Position numbers and translations under genes: made by a program. Shown here one piece after another: positions 1 through 8,659 of a stretch of DNA of 64,000 nucleotides. Position 1 is the first letter of the stretch; each line of letters begins with the position of its first letter. Source of the DNA: Desulfoluna limicola (lineage in GTDB: Bacteria > Desulfobacterota > Desulfobacteria > Desulfobacterales > Desulfolunaceae); contig NZ_AP024488.1 in assembly GCF_021654575.1 (NCBI RefSeq), positions 1,054,001 to 1,118,000 of the forward strand, read 5' to 3'. The notes under the pieces are model-generated. The model saw only the letters and a list, made by a program, of their open reading frames with translations. It did no database searches and was not told the DNA's origin.

Positions 1-288
1 AATGTGGTGGTGGCCTTCAGCACCTCGGCTGACGGAAGCTATACGGTGTTTGTTGACGAGGACGGGGATTATTCCCAGGGATCCGATGAAGAGGTGCTTG
101 AGGAAGGCACCATGCCCACAGGTATTTCCTTGTACCTCACAGACTTTGAAGATGACAAGGCCTGCTACAACCCCATGGGGATTCCCGATAGCGACGGTAC
201 TGTGTATCTCAAAGATTCGGCGGCCGGGAATGTTCGTCAGATCATTCTGGCAGCCACCGGGAATGTGAAAATTGAAGCGGGGCCTTAG
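1..288 (+). CDS. fimT: Type IV pilus minor pilin FimT/GspH-like, C-terminal part
   Basis: The reading frame is open from the first base and ends with TAG at 286-288; the start and the prepilin leader lie outside the window. The visible 95 residues are an acidic beta-rich tail ending in a 'RQIILAATGNVKIE' strand, the usual end of the GspH/FimT domain. It sits directly before pilW, pilV, pilX and pilY1, which is the normal place of fimT/fimU in a minor pilin operon. Minor pilins form the priming complex at the pilus tip in the inner membrane and periplasm. FimT rather than FimU or GspH is inferred from position only. Confidence 0.7.
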   Translation, partial: NVVVAFSTSADGSYTVFVDEDGDYSQGSDEEVLEEGTMPTGISLYLTDFEDDKACYNPMGIPDSDGTVYLKDSAAGNVRQIILAATGNVKIEAGP

Positions 289-289
289 A

Positions 290-964
290 ATGAAACAACA
301 TCAGCACACTTGTGGACTCCGGGTCTGGGATCAGGTTGGTTTTTCACTCATTGAGGTCCTTGTTGTCCTGGCCATATCGAGCGTGGTGATATTGGCCGTC
401 TACAACCTCTATATCGATCAGATCAACTCTGCCAATGCCCAGGAAAAGATCCTCGCCATGCGCCAGAATTTACGGGTGGGACATTTTGTGATCGGTCGGG
501 AGTTGATGAAGGCGGGGTATTCCAGCCAGCTGACGGACGAAGAGACCCCCGGGTTTACTCAGGCGGAAAAAAGTGCGCTTGCCTTTACCTATGTGGATGA
601 CACGTCGGAAGATGAGGTGACGGTCTCTTTTTATTTCGAGGACAACACTATCTACCGGAAAATAGACGACGCAGATGCATCCATTATTGCCGAGGGTATC
701 GAATACCTTGAATTTATGTACCACCTGAAGGACGCGAGCGCTTCCTGGGCTCCAAGCGCCACGAATTTGGATGAGATCATAGGGGTGACGGTCTCGATAT
801 TGGGGCGGACCGGCAATGCTTTGAGTGATTACCCCAACACGTATACCTTTGAGTTTCCTAATCCTGACGGTGAAACGGAAAATACCCTGACGTACTCCTC
901 CGATGGGTTTTACCGTCAATTGTGCACAGGCTTTTTTGAATGCAGAAATATGGCTGCAAATTAG
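290..964 (+). CDS. pilW: Type IV pilus minor pilin PilW
   Basis: The 224-residue product carries a class III prepilin signal: cleavage is expected after G17, followed by FSLIE with the required Glu at mature position 5 and a hydrophobic helix (about residues 18-40). A TTG 18 bases upstream is in frame, but the ATG at 290 one base past the fimT stop is the natural start. The body is a beta-rich domain with two late cysteines (LCTGFFEC), typical of a disulfide at the end of PilW. It is one member of the fimT-pilW-pilV-pilX-pilY1 operon; PilW helps build the tip complex that displays PilY1. Confidence 0.85.
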   Translation: MKQHQHTCGLRVWDQVGFSLIEVLVVLAISSVVILAVYNLYIDQINSANAQEKILAMRQNLRVGHFVIGRELMKAGYSSQLTDEETPGFTQAEKSALAFTYVDDTSEDEVTVSFYFEDNTIYRKIDDADASIIAEGIEYLEFMYHLKDASASWAPSATNLDEIIGVTVSILGRTGNALSDYPNTYTFEFPNPDGETENTLTYSSDGFYRQLCTGFFECRNMAAN

Positions 965-973
965 AGGCGACAC

Positions 974-1465
974 ATGAGCATGAAACGGCGACGATCAGCA
1001 GGGTGGACCATACCAGAACACATGAGCAGTTGGCCATTGGAAGAAGGGGCAACCCCCAGCCTCCAAGGGGCTTCTGATTCAGCGATCTCCCACGGGATAT
1101 CCCCTGAAGAGACCTCTGGTTTTACCTTGATTGAGGTGTTGGTTGCCGTTGTTATTCTGGCCATGGGTATTCTTGGGGCGGCGACGATGCAGATTGCCGC
1201 CCTGCAAGGCAATGCCAAAGCGAACAAACTAACGGAGGCGTCGGTTATTGCCTCGGATCGAGCCGAAGTCCTTTTGAACATGGATTTTGACTCAAGTTCC
1301 CTTGCCGATGGCTCTGACACAGTGGAAGGGTATGATGTGGCGTGGGATGTGACAGCGGGTGCGGGCGGTGACGACACACGCCTCATTACAGTGACAGTTT
1401 CGTGGACTTCAGGAGGTGTCGGTCACTCCTTTGACTACCAGATCCTTAAAATGAGGGACATGTGA
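974..1465 (+). CDS. pilV: Type IV pilus minor pilin PilV
   Basis: The 163-residue product has a prepilin motif G49|FTLIE followed by a hydrophobic helix with the PilV-like AVVILAMGILG segment. The start at 974 is supported by GAGG about nine bases upstream. That start gives a 49-residue leader, far longer than the usual 6-20; an internal ATG at 1022 would shorten it to 33 residues but has no better ribosome site. PilV bridges the minor pilin core and PilY1 in known systems. It follows pilW after nine bases, so the two are surely co-transcribed. Confidence 0.85.
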   Translation: MSMKRRRSAGWTIPEHMSSWPLEEGATPSLQGASDSAISHGISPEETSGFTLIEVLVAVVILAMGILGAATMQIAALQGNAKANKLTEASVIASDRAEVLLNMDFDSSSLADGSDTVEGYDVAWDVTAGAGGDDTRLITVTVSWTSGGVGHSFDYQILKMRDM

Positions 1466-1590
1466 GACTGCGTCCCTGCATGGGGGCTTGGCCATATTGG
1501 CTGTGAGCACCGGGACAACACATCCATAATCAGATTGTATTGTCGGATCGCGTCATTATTGCCGGGATTGGCAGGAGGGGGGAGGAAGAG

Positions 1591-2103
1591 ATGCACAGGA
1601 CGCGAAGGGATCTGGAAAATCAGCAGGGCTCTGTTCTTCTGATCGCCTTAATCATTCTTCTGCTTGTGTCGTTGCTTGGGCTCAGGACCTTGAGCATGAC
1701 GAGCACCGAGTTGAAAATTTCCGGCAATGACCGGAATTACACACAGAACTTTTACAGGGCAGAAGCGGCGGCCAAAGAGGCGGCTTACTTCCTTGAAACC
1801 TCCGATGACCCGTCCCCTTCCAACACAGACCTGCCCTGGCTCAGCGACGGCTCGGATTCGGGCAGCAGCTTTGATCCGGAAACCGATTCGTGGGTGACTT
1901 CAGGAACGGATGCCAACGCACGCACGTCGAAATTTTATGGGGATGGGCAATCCAGAATTAGTGCCGTACGGCTTGGCGTTGCGCCGGGGTCGAGCCTTGA
2001 CATGAGTCGCGAACGCAAGTGGGAGTATATCGTCTACGGGCGCTCGGAGCTTTCTTCCGGGCAGGTTGATATCGCAGCAGGGTATTTGAAAAAGTCAGAC
2101 TAA
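1591..2103 (+). CDS. pilX: Type IV pilus minor pilin/assembly protein PilX
   Basis: The 170-residue product begins with a short basic stretch, then QQG|SVLLIALIILLLV, the PilX N-terminal signature, in which the residue after Gly is small and the helix lacks the usual Glu at position 5. The region TSTELKISGNDRN is the typical turn after the helix, followed by YTQNFYRAEAA. I chose ATG 1591 because AGGAGGGGGGAGGAAGAG lies immediately upstream; a TTG at 1540 in the same frame has no ribosome site. PilX-type proteins cap the minor pilin complex and stand next to PilY1 here as in other genomes. Confidence 0.82.
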   Translation: MHRTRRDLENQQGSVLLIALIILLLVSLLGLRTLSMTSTELKISGNDRNYTQNFYRAEAAAKEAAYFLETSDDPSPSNTDLPWLSDGSDSGSSFDPETDSWVTSGTDANARTSKFYGDGQSRISAVRLGVAPGSSLDMSRERKWEYIVYGRSELSSGQVDIAAGYLKKSD

Positions 2104-2118
2104 AGCGAGGGGGATGCC

Positions 2119-5100
2119 ATGGCGACCATGGAATATTTAAAGGCCCGACCCGTAGGGCGTCAAAGGGGATGGGGGGTATGTGTTGCGATTGTGTGTGTGT
2201 TCTTGTCCTTCGTTTTTCTTGGGGATGTGCACGCGGCACCCACTACAGACCTTGGGACGATCTCCACCGATGGCTACACAAAAGTGGTCAAGATCAATAA
2301 CTCTAACCAAGAGAAATGGTATAAATTTGAAGTTGATGACGCTGGCACAATGACAATTTATACCGAAAAAATGACGTATTATACGGATCCGGATACAACA
2401 GGGACGTTAAAAAGTAACTCTCGGCAGGGTACAACGATTGCTACCGATGACAACAGTGCGGATAATGATAATTTTCAGATTGAAGCACCTTTGTCTTCTG
2501 GAACCACATACTACCTGAGGGTCCAAGGTCAAGGAACGTATTTTCTGGTGTTTTCATTTGTGATCGATGATACCAGCGATACCAGCGATACCAGCGATAC
2601 CAGCGATACCAGCGATACCAGCGATACCAGCGATACCAGCGATACCAGCGATACCAGTGATACCAGCGATACCAGTGATACCACTGATACCAGTGAAGAA
2701 GAGTCCTACTGCATGAGCATCGCGGATTCGCCTTTGACCACTGAGATTGATTCGGCACCGCCCCTGGTGATGTTTCTTCTCGATGATTCGGGGAGCATGG
2801 ATTTCGATATTATGTACGACAGCGACAGTGGTCACTTTGAGTATGGGAACAATGGTGCGTCGTCTGCTTATATTCAATCCGATGGCTCAAACATCGGTCT
2901 TTCCGTCTATGCCGATGATGTCAGGCATTATTGGGTCACCCAGTCATCTGCCTACAACAAGGTGTATTACGATCCCGATGTTACCTACGATCCCTGGCCT
3001 GAATCGGACGATGACACGATTCTCAGCGGGGATGCAAGTCCCGACAAAGCGTACGAGCATCCCGTCTTTTCGTATGGCTCCCATGACCTGGACAGTGAGA
3101 CCTTTGTGACCATCGGCAGCGTGAATGTGCGTTACGCCCATTATTACGTCGAGTCGGGCGGTACGGTGTATCTCGTGAATTTCTCCGGGAAGGGTGTCTA
3201 CTACTATTCGGTGACGAAGGATCCGGGTGACGATGAGCAAATTTCAAGCCTCGCCTTGGTCTCGGCACCTGACGACATACGAGTGGATGACGTAACCGCA
3301 GCCCTTCAGAACATGGCCAACTGGTATCAGTATCATAGGAATCGGGAGTTGGCCGCAAAGTCTGCGGTGGCCGAGGTGGTAAGCAGTGTCAGCGGTGTGA
3401 AGATCGGACTTCATGCCATCAACAACGGGTCGGTCTGTACGGTTCAGGCCATCAATGTGGATGGCATTGATCTCACCAAAACCTTGTTGTCGAAGTTGTA
3501 TAATGTAAACTCCTCCGGTGGAACGGGGTTGAGATCTGCCCTTTATGAGATCGGTCAGTATTACGACGACACCGACGGGGCCACCGGAGGGATCGGGCCT
3601 TCTCCTTACGAGACGGATGAAAATGGGGGCTCCTGCCAGCAGGCCTTTACCATTGTCATGACAGACGGCTATTACAACGGAACGTTTGGGTCGCCTAATT
3701 CCGTCGTGGGCAACACTGATGAAGCCTCCGACTCCGATTGGGATGGATGCTATTTTACCGATGGTTATTCCGACACCCTTGCCGATGTCGCCATGCATTT
3801 CTATGAACGCGATTTAAGCACGACGTTAGATGATGATGTGCCCGCCAGCGATGAGGATGAGGCCGACCATCAGCACATGGTGACCTACACCGTGGCCTTT
3901 GGGGTGACAGGGACTCTGGACCCGGACGATTATGATTTTCCTGCCGATTGCAGCACCTCCATCGCCTGGCCCAACCCGACGCTATCTGACAAAGCAAAAA
4001 TTGACGACCTCTATCATGCGGCGGTGAACGGTCGAGGGGCATTCCTGAGCGCTGGGAGCAGTAAAGAGCTTGTGACCTCTCTGATGAGCCTCATGGAGGA
4101 TATTGAAGCTCGGGTGGTTTCAGGGGCCTCGGTGTCCCTGAATTCCCAGGAACTCGAAACCGACAGTGCCTTGTACCAGGGGTATTTTGATTCCTCCGAC
4201 TGGTCCGGGGACCTCATCGCCTACGGATTGAGCGAAGATGACTCTGGAACGGTCACCACAACGAAGGTTTGGTCGGCAAAGGACGTGTTTGAAGACCAAT
4301 CCACGACCTGGTGGGATTCGGGTAGAAAGATCCTCACCTTTAACGGAAGCAACGGCGTCGCCTTTCGCTATGATGACCTGAGCACCAGCCAGCAGGCATT
4401 GCTTACGAGTGACGAGCTGGATTACATCCGTGGTGACACAGCGAACGAGGAGTCCAATGGAGGTTCGTACCGGGACCGGGACGGTAATATGCTTGGAGAT
4501 ATTGTCGATTCGTCCCCCGTGTATGAAGACGGGGTGGTCTATGTGGGGGCCAACGATGGCATGCTCCACGTGTTTGATGCCACCGACGGCGCCGAGATTT
4601 TTTCCTATGTCCCCTCGTTTGTGGTGAAAAACCTCCCCGAGTTGACAGACCCCGACTACGGTCACCTGTTTTATGTGAACAACACCGTCTCTACCTCCAC
4701 CGTGACAAGTGACGACACCTCCACCTCCTGGCTCCTCGGCGGCCTGGGCAAGGGGGGACGGGGGGTCTATGGCATAAACATCACGAATCCAACGGACATC
4801 ACGGAAGAGAATATTCCGGCCATCTGGGAATACCCCGCCTCTGGGGCAACGGACGATGATTTGGGTTACACGTACAGCGTCCCCGTCATAGTTGAAGCCA
4901 ATACCGGTGAGAACGTGATTCTGTTTGGCAATGGGTACGACAGCCCCAATGGCAAGGCTGTCCTTTATGTGCTGAATCTCGATGGAACCCTCCTTAGAAC
5001 AATTGACACCTTATCGGGAAACGCTGTGGCATTGGATGCTCAGTGCAATGGCCTGAGCACCCCGGTACCCGTTGACCTCGACTATAACGGCACCGTGGAC

Positions 5101-5997
5101 GTGGTCTACGCCGGGGATCTTTTGGGGAACATGTGGAAATTTGATCTTTCAGGCAGCACCGCAGCGTCTTGGGAGGTCTCCTATGGGGGCAATGCCCTGT
5201 TCACGGCTCAAAACGAAGATGGGGAGGGGCAGCCCATTGTGGCCAAACCCGAGGTGATGACCCATTGCGATTCCACGCTTGAGGGGGTCCAGCTGCTTTT
5301 TGGCACCGGTCGCTACCTTGCCTATGGTGATATCTCGGATACAGAGATTCAGAGTATTTATTGCATCTGGGACTGGGCGGACGCCTGGGATGAGGATGAT
5401 CGAAATGATAAGTACCTTGGAACGTTTGAGGCGTCCACGGATGATTCGTCCGAGCGCTCTTTTACAAATTTTACGGATGCAACCCTGCTGAAACAGACGG
5501 CCACCATCGATACAGACGGTTATGTCAGCTCCTCGTCAAATACAATCAGCTGGTTCACTCCCTCTGACTGGACGGAAGCCAACAAGAACGGGGCGACATA
5601 CGCAGGAGGCACCCATGTTGGGTGGCACATGGACCTGCCTGAATCAGGGGAACGGGTGGTTTCTAAGGCCCTGCTCATTGATGGGGTTGCCGTGGTTGTG
5701 TCTATTATCCCCCAAAGTACCCCTTGCAGTGCTGGTGGTGGTTCGGTGCTCTACACCCTTGATGCCTGCGACGGCAGTGCGCTCAGTGAGGCGTTCTTTG
5801 ACACTGACGGCGATGGCGATGTGGACGATGAAGATACAGTCCACTCTGGAGTACAATACGAAGACGATATCTACTACACGCCCGCCGTCTTAAATACGTC
5901 TGATGATGACTCAGACACACTTTTTCTGGACTCGGATGAGCAGGCCACTATTTCTTCTGAGGTCTTAGGGGTCTTCTATTGGCGTTTTGTGGAGTGA
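2119..5997 (+). CDS. pilY1: PilY1-type pilus tip adhesin with PPC-like and VWA domains
   Basis: The 1292-residue protein has a signal peptide ending near VHA39|AP. Residues about 42-148 look like a bacterial pre-peptidase C-terminal (PPC) beta-sandwich. Residues 151-192 are 14 copies of a Asp-Thr-Ser tripeptide. A von Willebrand A domain follows, with the MIDAS motif DDSGS near residues 222-226. The C-terminal half is the PilY1 beta-propeller, with an EF-hand-like calcium loop DLDYNGTVD (about 986-994) and a second acidic loop DTDGDGDVDDED near 1229. The first is the sort of site that controls pilus retraction in Pseudomonas PilY1. A GAGGGGG ribosome site precedes ATG 2119, 15 bases after pilX. 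It most likely acts as surface adhesin and mechanosensor on the pilus tip. Confidence 0.9.
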   Translation: MATMEYLKARPVGRQRGWGVCVAIVCVFLSFVFLGDVHAAPTTDLGTISTDGYTKVVKINNSNQEKWYKFEVDDAGTMTIYTEKMTYYTDPDTTGTLKSNSRQGTTIATDDNSADNDNFQIEAPLSSGTTYYLRVQGQGTYFLVFSFVIDDTSDTSDTSDTSDTSDTSDTSDTSDTSDTSDTSDTSDTTDTSEEESYCMSIADSPLTTEIDSAPPLVMFLLDDSGSMDFDIMYDSDSGHFEYGNNGASSAYIQSDGSNIGLSVYADDVRHYWVTQSSAYNKVYYDPDVTYDPWPESDDDTILSGDASPDKAYEHPVFSYGSHDLDSETFVTIGSVNVRYAHYYVESGGTVYLVNFSGKGVYYYSVTKDPGDDEQISSLALVSAPDDIRVDDVTAALQNMANWYQYHRNRELAAKSAVAEVVSSVSGVKIGLHAINNGSVCTVQAINVDGIDLTKTLLSKLYNVNSSGGTGLRSALYEIGQYYDDTDGATGGIGPSPYETDENGGSCQQAFTIVMTDGYYNGTFGSPNSVVGNTDEASDSDWDGCYFTDGYSDTLADVAMHFYERDLSTTLDDDVPASDEDEADHQHMVTYTVAFGVTGTLDPDDYDFPADCSTSIAWPNPTLSDKAKIDDLYHAAVNGRGAFLSAGSSKELVTSLMSLMEDIEARVVSGASVSLNSQELETDSALYQGYFDSSDWSGDLIAYGLSEDDSGTVTTTKVWSAKDVFEDQSTTWWDSGRKILTFNGSNGVAFRYDDLSTSQQALLTSDELDYIRGDTANEESNGGSYRDRDGNMLGDIVDSSPVYEDGVVYVGANDGMLHVFDATDGAEIFSYVPSFVVKNLPELTDPDYGHLFYVNNTVSTSTVTSDDTSTSWLLGGLGKGGRGVYGINITNPTDITEENIPAIWEYPASGATDDDLGYTYSVPVIVEANTGENVILFGNGYDSPNGKAVLYVLNLDGTLLRTIDTLSGNAVALDAQCNGLSTPVPVDLDYNGTVDVVYAGDLLGNMWKFDLSGSTAASWEVSYGGNALFTAQNEDGEGQPIVAKPEVMTHCDSTLEGVQLLFGTGRYLAYGDISDTEIQSIYCIWDWADAWDEDDRNDKYLGTFEASTDDSSERSFTNFTDATLLKQTATIDTDGYVSSSSNTISWFTPSDWTEANKNGATYAGGTHVGWHMDLPESGERVVSKALLIDGVAVVVSIIPQSTPCSAGGGSVLYTLDACDGSALSEAFFDTDGDGDVDDEDTVHSGVQYEDDIYYTPAVLNTSDDDSDTLFLDSDEQATISSEVLGVFYWRFVE
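2569..2694 (+). repeat. In-frame 9-bp tandem repeat coding Asp-Thr-Ser linker
   Basis: Fourteen consecutive 9-bp units (GATACCAGC, with AGT or ACT variants in the last copies) fill this stretch inside pilY1. Unit length is a multiple of three, so slippage changes linker length without breaking the frame. The near-perfect identity of the first ten units suggests recent expansion. Confidence 0.97.
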
Positions 5998-6031
5998 TGA
6001 GAAAAATGAAACAACAGGGGGATTTTTTGTG

Positions 6032-6373
6032 ATGAACGGACGAAAACAGCGGATCCATTTCCTGCCGGCACTCGTGATGTGCGTGTGCCTGTTTTTAAAT
6101 GCGTCAATGGTGAGTGTAAACGCCCAAACCAACGTCGGGGGTAATGTCACCGCCTATGTCAACGAGGCGGCCGGCACCTGGTACACCGGAACAATTGATG
6201 CCATCGATGATGTCCGTGTTTGTGTTGCCGATGTGAATCACTGGTTTGCCTACGATGTGATCTTTGTCTCAAGGTATGGGTTTCAGGTGACTCAGAGGTC
6301 GTTTTATGAAGGGAAAAAGGTGAAGGTCCTTCTGGGGTCAGATTACAAATGCTCCATTGTGATGGAAATATGA
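6032..6373 (+). CDS. Small secreted protein following pilY1
   Basis: The 113-residue product has a clear signal peptide (basic start, hydrophobic core, cleavage after VNA near residue 32) and a mature part of about 80 residues, beta-rich, with two cysteines (VRVCVAD and YKCSIV) that could form a disulfide. ATG 6032 is preceded by AGGGGG about ten bases upstream; a TTG at 5987 in frame would overlap pilY1 and lacks a ribosome site. Its position and size recall Pseudomonas pilY2, but I see no sequence signature to support that name. It probably travels with the pilus tip genes. Confidence 0.7.
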   Translation: MNGRKQRIHFLPALVMCVCLFLNASMVSVNAQTNVGGNVTAYVNEAAGTWYTGTIDAIDDVRVCVADVNHWFAYDVIFVSRYGFQVTQRSFYEGKKVKVLLGSDYKCSIVMEI

Positions 6374-6817
6374 AAGTATAGCTCCGCAGCTCTCGGAAGA
6401 TCGATTGTCCTGGCGAACATCCCCCCTCGCCGTGAACTGCCGCTGCGTGCCATACATGGCAGGCTGTGGCTTTCAATTTTATAAAGCACGAATCGGGGCA
6501 GCCTTTCTCCGGCCGTTTCCACAATGCGACTCTCTTCAACGTTCCATATAGCACTGCTTCTGTTGCAGGTTCCATCGACGCGTATAATTTAATTCTTCCG
6601 AGGCCCACCACTGTAAATAACCCACTCAAAAAATGCAGCGTCCACAATTCTTCCCCATTTTCCTCGTACTCTTTTCCCAGTGCACATCACCACCCAAGCA
6701 GAAGAGACATCAAATCTGTCACGTTGCCATGGCTTACCCAAAAAGTGGTCTTGGGTTGCCTGAGGGAAGGTGTGCTGAATAGACACAAACCGTTACCCAT
6801 AAAGGGAGAGGATCCTT
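6374..6817. other. Non-coding spacer with half of a MITE-like repeat
   Basis: No convincing gene is present. Bases about 6505-6606 match the right three quarters of the inverted-repeat element at 57661-57794. The rest shows no feature I can support. Confidence 0.6.
6505..6606 (+). repeat. Copy 1 of short interspersed element (left end lost)
   Basis: The stretch shares GGCCGTTTCCACAATGC and the end TATAATTTAATT..CCGAGGCCC with bases 57690-57794, with related sequence between. The left terminal repeat seen at 57661 is missing here. Confidence 0.7.
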
Positions 6818-7108
6818 ATGAAAGCATCAAAGAAATGGGCACTTGTCATTGCATTGCTCTGTGCCGGTTCCGTGGGCGTACTGAATGTAGAAGCCCGAAA
6901 ACAAAGGCCAGAAGGAGGCCACGACGGGCCTCCCCCAGAGGCATACACCGCCTGTGAGTGCAAAGAAGCGGGCGATAAGGCCGAGTTCGTCAGCCCCCGT
7001 GGGGAGACTGTGACGGGGACCTGTGAGCAGCAAGGCGATCGCCTGGTATTGCGTCCTGACAACCCCCCTCCGAGGGGGGGCAGGGGCCAGGAGGAAGACA
7101 CCAACTAA
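6818..7108 (+). CDS. Small secreted Cys-containing protein of unknown function
   Basis: The 96-residue product has a signal peptide (MKASKKWALVIALLCAG..VEA) and a compact mature domain with PPPEAYTACECKEAGDKAEF and TVTGTCEQQGDRLVLRPDN. I recall this pattern from a widespread family of small periplasmic proteins with the plan Pro-rich, A-C-x-G/C-K, G-x-x-A/C-F, G-x-C, but no function is known to me. GGGAGAGGA upstream of ATG 6818 is a good ribosome site. The tail is Pro/Gly/Arg-rich (PPPRGGRGQEE). It is probably monocistronic. Confidence 0.75.
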   Translation: MKASKKWALVIALLCAGSVGVLNVEARKQRPEGGHDGPPPEAYTACECKEAGDKAEFVSPRGETVTGTCEQQGDRLVLRPDNPPPRGGRGQEEDTN

Positions 7109-7122
7109 ACGTTTTCGATTGG

Positions 7123-7168
7123 GATCCATTCGGTATTGCCTGGGGGCTGAGGCAATGCAGAATGGATC
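7123..7168. other. Imperfect hairpin downstream of the small secreted gene
   Basis: GATCCATTC (7123-7131) pairs with GAATGGATC (7160-7168), and inside it ATTGCC pairs with GGCAAT around a Gly-rich loop. No T-run follows, so it may protect the 3' end or act as a weak terminator. Confidence 0.6.
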
Positions 7169-7211
7169 TTAAAAACAAGGGATAATTGACAGGGGGGGCA
7201 GGGGGTTTTTC

Positions 7212-8522
7212 ATGACGAGACGCATCATGAAGGTTGCAATTGCTGTTATCTCCATGGTTTTTGGGGTGATGGGGTTCAGCGGGTGTTCCGGTGACTCTTC
7301 CGGAAGCTCAGATACCGCAACAGATACGGAAACTTCCGATAGCGATGCATTGGCCTACGAACCCTTTATTAATACAAATTATTTTGATTTTGCATACGGC
7401 GATACCGGTGCGGGGGAACGAATCATTGATTCCCAATACGTCACCAACGCCTATTTCGACACCACCCAAGAGAGCGTCTTTGGTGTCAATTTTGCTGATG
7501 GGCGCATCAAGGGGTACGGCCTTGAAATATTCGGGCAGGATAAAACGTTTTTCACCATCTATGTCCGCGACAATGCGAACGACAGCTACGGAGAAAACAA
7601 TTTTCGGGACAATGGTGACGGCACGGTCACGGACCTGGCAACGGGTCTTATGTGGATGCAAAATGACAGTGGTGCTGGCATGGAGTGGCAGGATGCGCTC
7701 TCTTATTGCGAAGCATTAGAGTATGCAGGCCACACGGACTGGCGACTGCCCAATGCCAAAGAACTCCAGAGCATTGTGGATTACACACGCATGCCGGATG
7801 CAACCGCGTCTACGACACCGTCCACGGAAGGTCCCGCCATCGATACCGATTTTTTCAATATCACCTCAACAATCAACGACAACGGTGACGGTGATTGGGG
7901 CTTTTTCTGGACAAGTTCGACCCACAAATCGTCGGACGGAACCGGGGCGTGGGGTGTTTATGTCGCATTTGGTCGGGCCCTGGGGTATGACTCGAACGAA
8001 GATACCTGGACAGACGTCCATGGCGCCGGGTGTCAACGCAGCGATCCCAAGTATGATGACGGAACCGATTACTCAGAAGGTCATGGCCCTCAGTCTGATG
8101 CGGTCTATGTCTACAATTATGTGCGTGCGGTTCGGTACGATGAGACGGTGACAAACCCCACCTATGTCGTTGTTGACACCAACCAGACCACGTACTGGAA
8201 CAACAGCAGTGAAATCAGTGCGCCTGCAGACGGTGATGCTTTTTACGGCCAGGATGCACAATACGATAGCAACGCCCCCAGTTATACCGACAATGGTGAT
8301 GGGACCATCACTGATAACAACACCGGCCTGATGTGGCAGAAATCCCCGGATACAAACGGTGACGGATTCATTCTTTCCGATGACAAATACACCTACGATG
8401 AAGCGGTCTCAAACGCTTCATCCTGCACAACCGGTGGCTATACGGATTGGCGCCTCCCGACGATTAAGGAGCTGTACTCGCTCATGCAGTTCAGTGGCGA
8501 GGATGTGAGCCTCGAGATGTAG
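7212..8522 (+). CDS. DUF1566 lipoprotein with halves in reversed order
   Basis: The 436-residue product has a lipoprotein signal (lipobox FSG|C25) after a GGGGG ribosome site. Two DUF1566 motifs are visible: GDGTVTDLATGLMW near residue 135 with DWRLPNAKELQSIVDY near 177, and GDGTITDNNTGLMW near 362 with DWRLPTIKELYSLMQFSG near 413. In the family members I remember, the 'YTDNGDGTITDNNTGLMWQ..KELYSL..FSG' half comes first and runs into 'PFIDTDYFDFGYGDTSAGER..FGVNFADGRIKGY'. Here the latter half follows the signal peptide directly and the former ends the protein at FSGEDVSLEM. The stop codon falls where a repeat fragment (GTAGCCCGTC..) begins. Function is unknown; the fold is lectin-like and surface exposed. 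Confidence 0.8.
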   Translation: MTRRIMKVAIAVISMVFGVMGFSGCSGDSSGSSDTATDTETSDSDALAYEPFINTNYFDFAYGDTGAGERIIDSQYVTNAYFDTTQESVFGVNFADGRIKGYGLEIFGQDKTFFTIYVRDNANDSYGENNFRDNGDGTVTDLATGLMWMQNDSGAGMEWQDALSYCEALEYAGHTDWRLPNAKELQSIVDYTRMPDATASTTPSTEGPAIDTDFFNITSTINDNGDGDWGFFWTSSTHKSSDGTGAWGVYVAFGRALGYDSNEDTWTDVHGAGCQRSDPKYDDGTDYSEGHGPQSDAVYVYNYVRAVRYDETVTNPTYVVVDTNQTTYWNNSSEISAPADGDAFYGQDAQYDSNAPSYTDNGDGTITDNNTGLMWQKSPDTNGDGFILSDDKYTYDEAVSNASSCTTGGYTDWRLPTIKELYSLMQFSGEDVSLEM

Positions 8523-8580
8523 CCCGTCGGCGAATGGGACGCACCTGAGGTGCGAAGGTCTGGAGCCTTTGCGAACCCGG
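8516..8580 (+). repeat. Fragment of the intergenic repeat family (core module)
   Basis: GTAGCCCGTCGGCGAATG matches GTAGCCCGTCAGCGAATG at about 29562-29579 and similar text near 62519 and (minus strand) 52530. A small perfect hairpin CGCACC-TGA-GGTGCG lies inside. It supplies the stop codon of the preceding gene. Confidence 0.6.
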
Positions 8581-8624
8581 AGTCCGGGGATCCCCACCCC
8601 GGACCCCGGAAGGCAGGCTTTTTT
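8577..8624 (+). terminator. Rho-independent terminator after the DUF1566 gene
   Basis: GTCCGGGG (8582-8589) pairs with CCCCGGAC (8597-8604), extended by CCGG/CCGG outside, and a run of six T follows at 8619-8624. The T-run is ten bases beyond the stem, which lowers confidence. Confidence 0.55.
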
Positions 8625-8659
8625 AAAAAGACATATTACTACATACAACAGAGAAAATA

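Noticed and set aside
2441..2877. Long minus-strand frames with repeated Trp-Tyr-Arg or Gly-Ile-Ala across pilY1.
   Set aside because: They are shadows of the 9-bp repeat; no start site and the sense strand is a clear gene.
7055..7085. CCCCCCTCCGAGGGGGG as a terminator.
   Set aside because: It lies inside the last codons of the small secreted gene and is not followed by a T-run.
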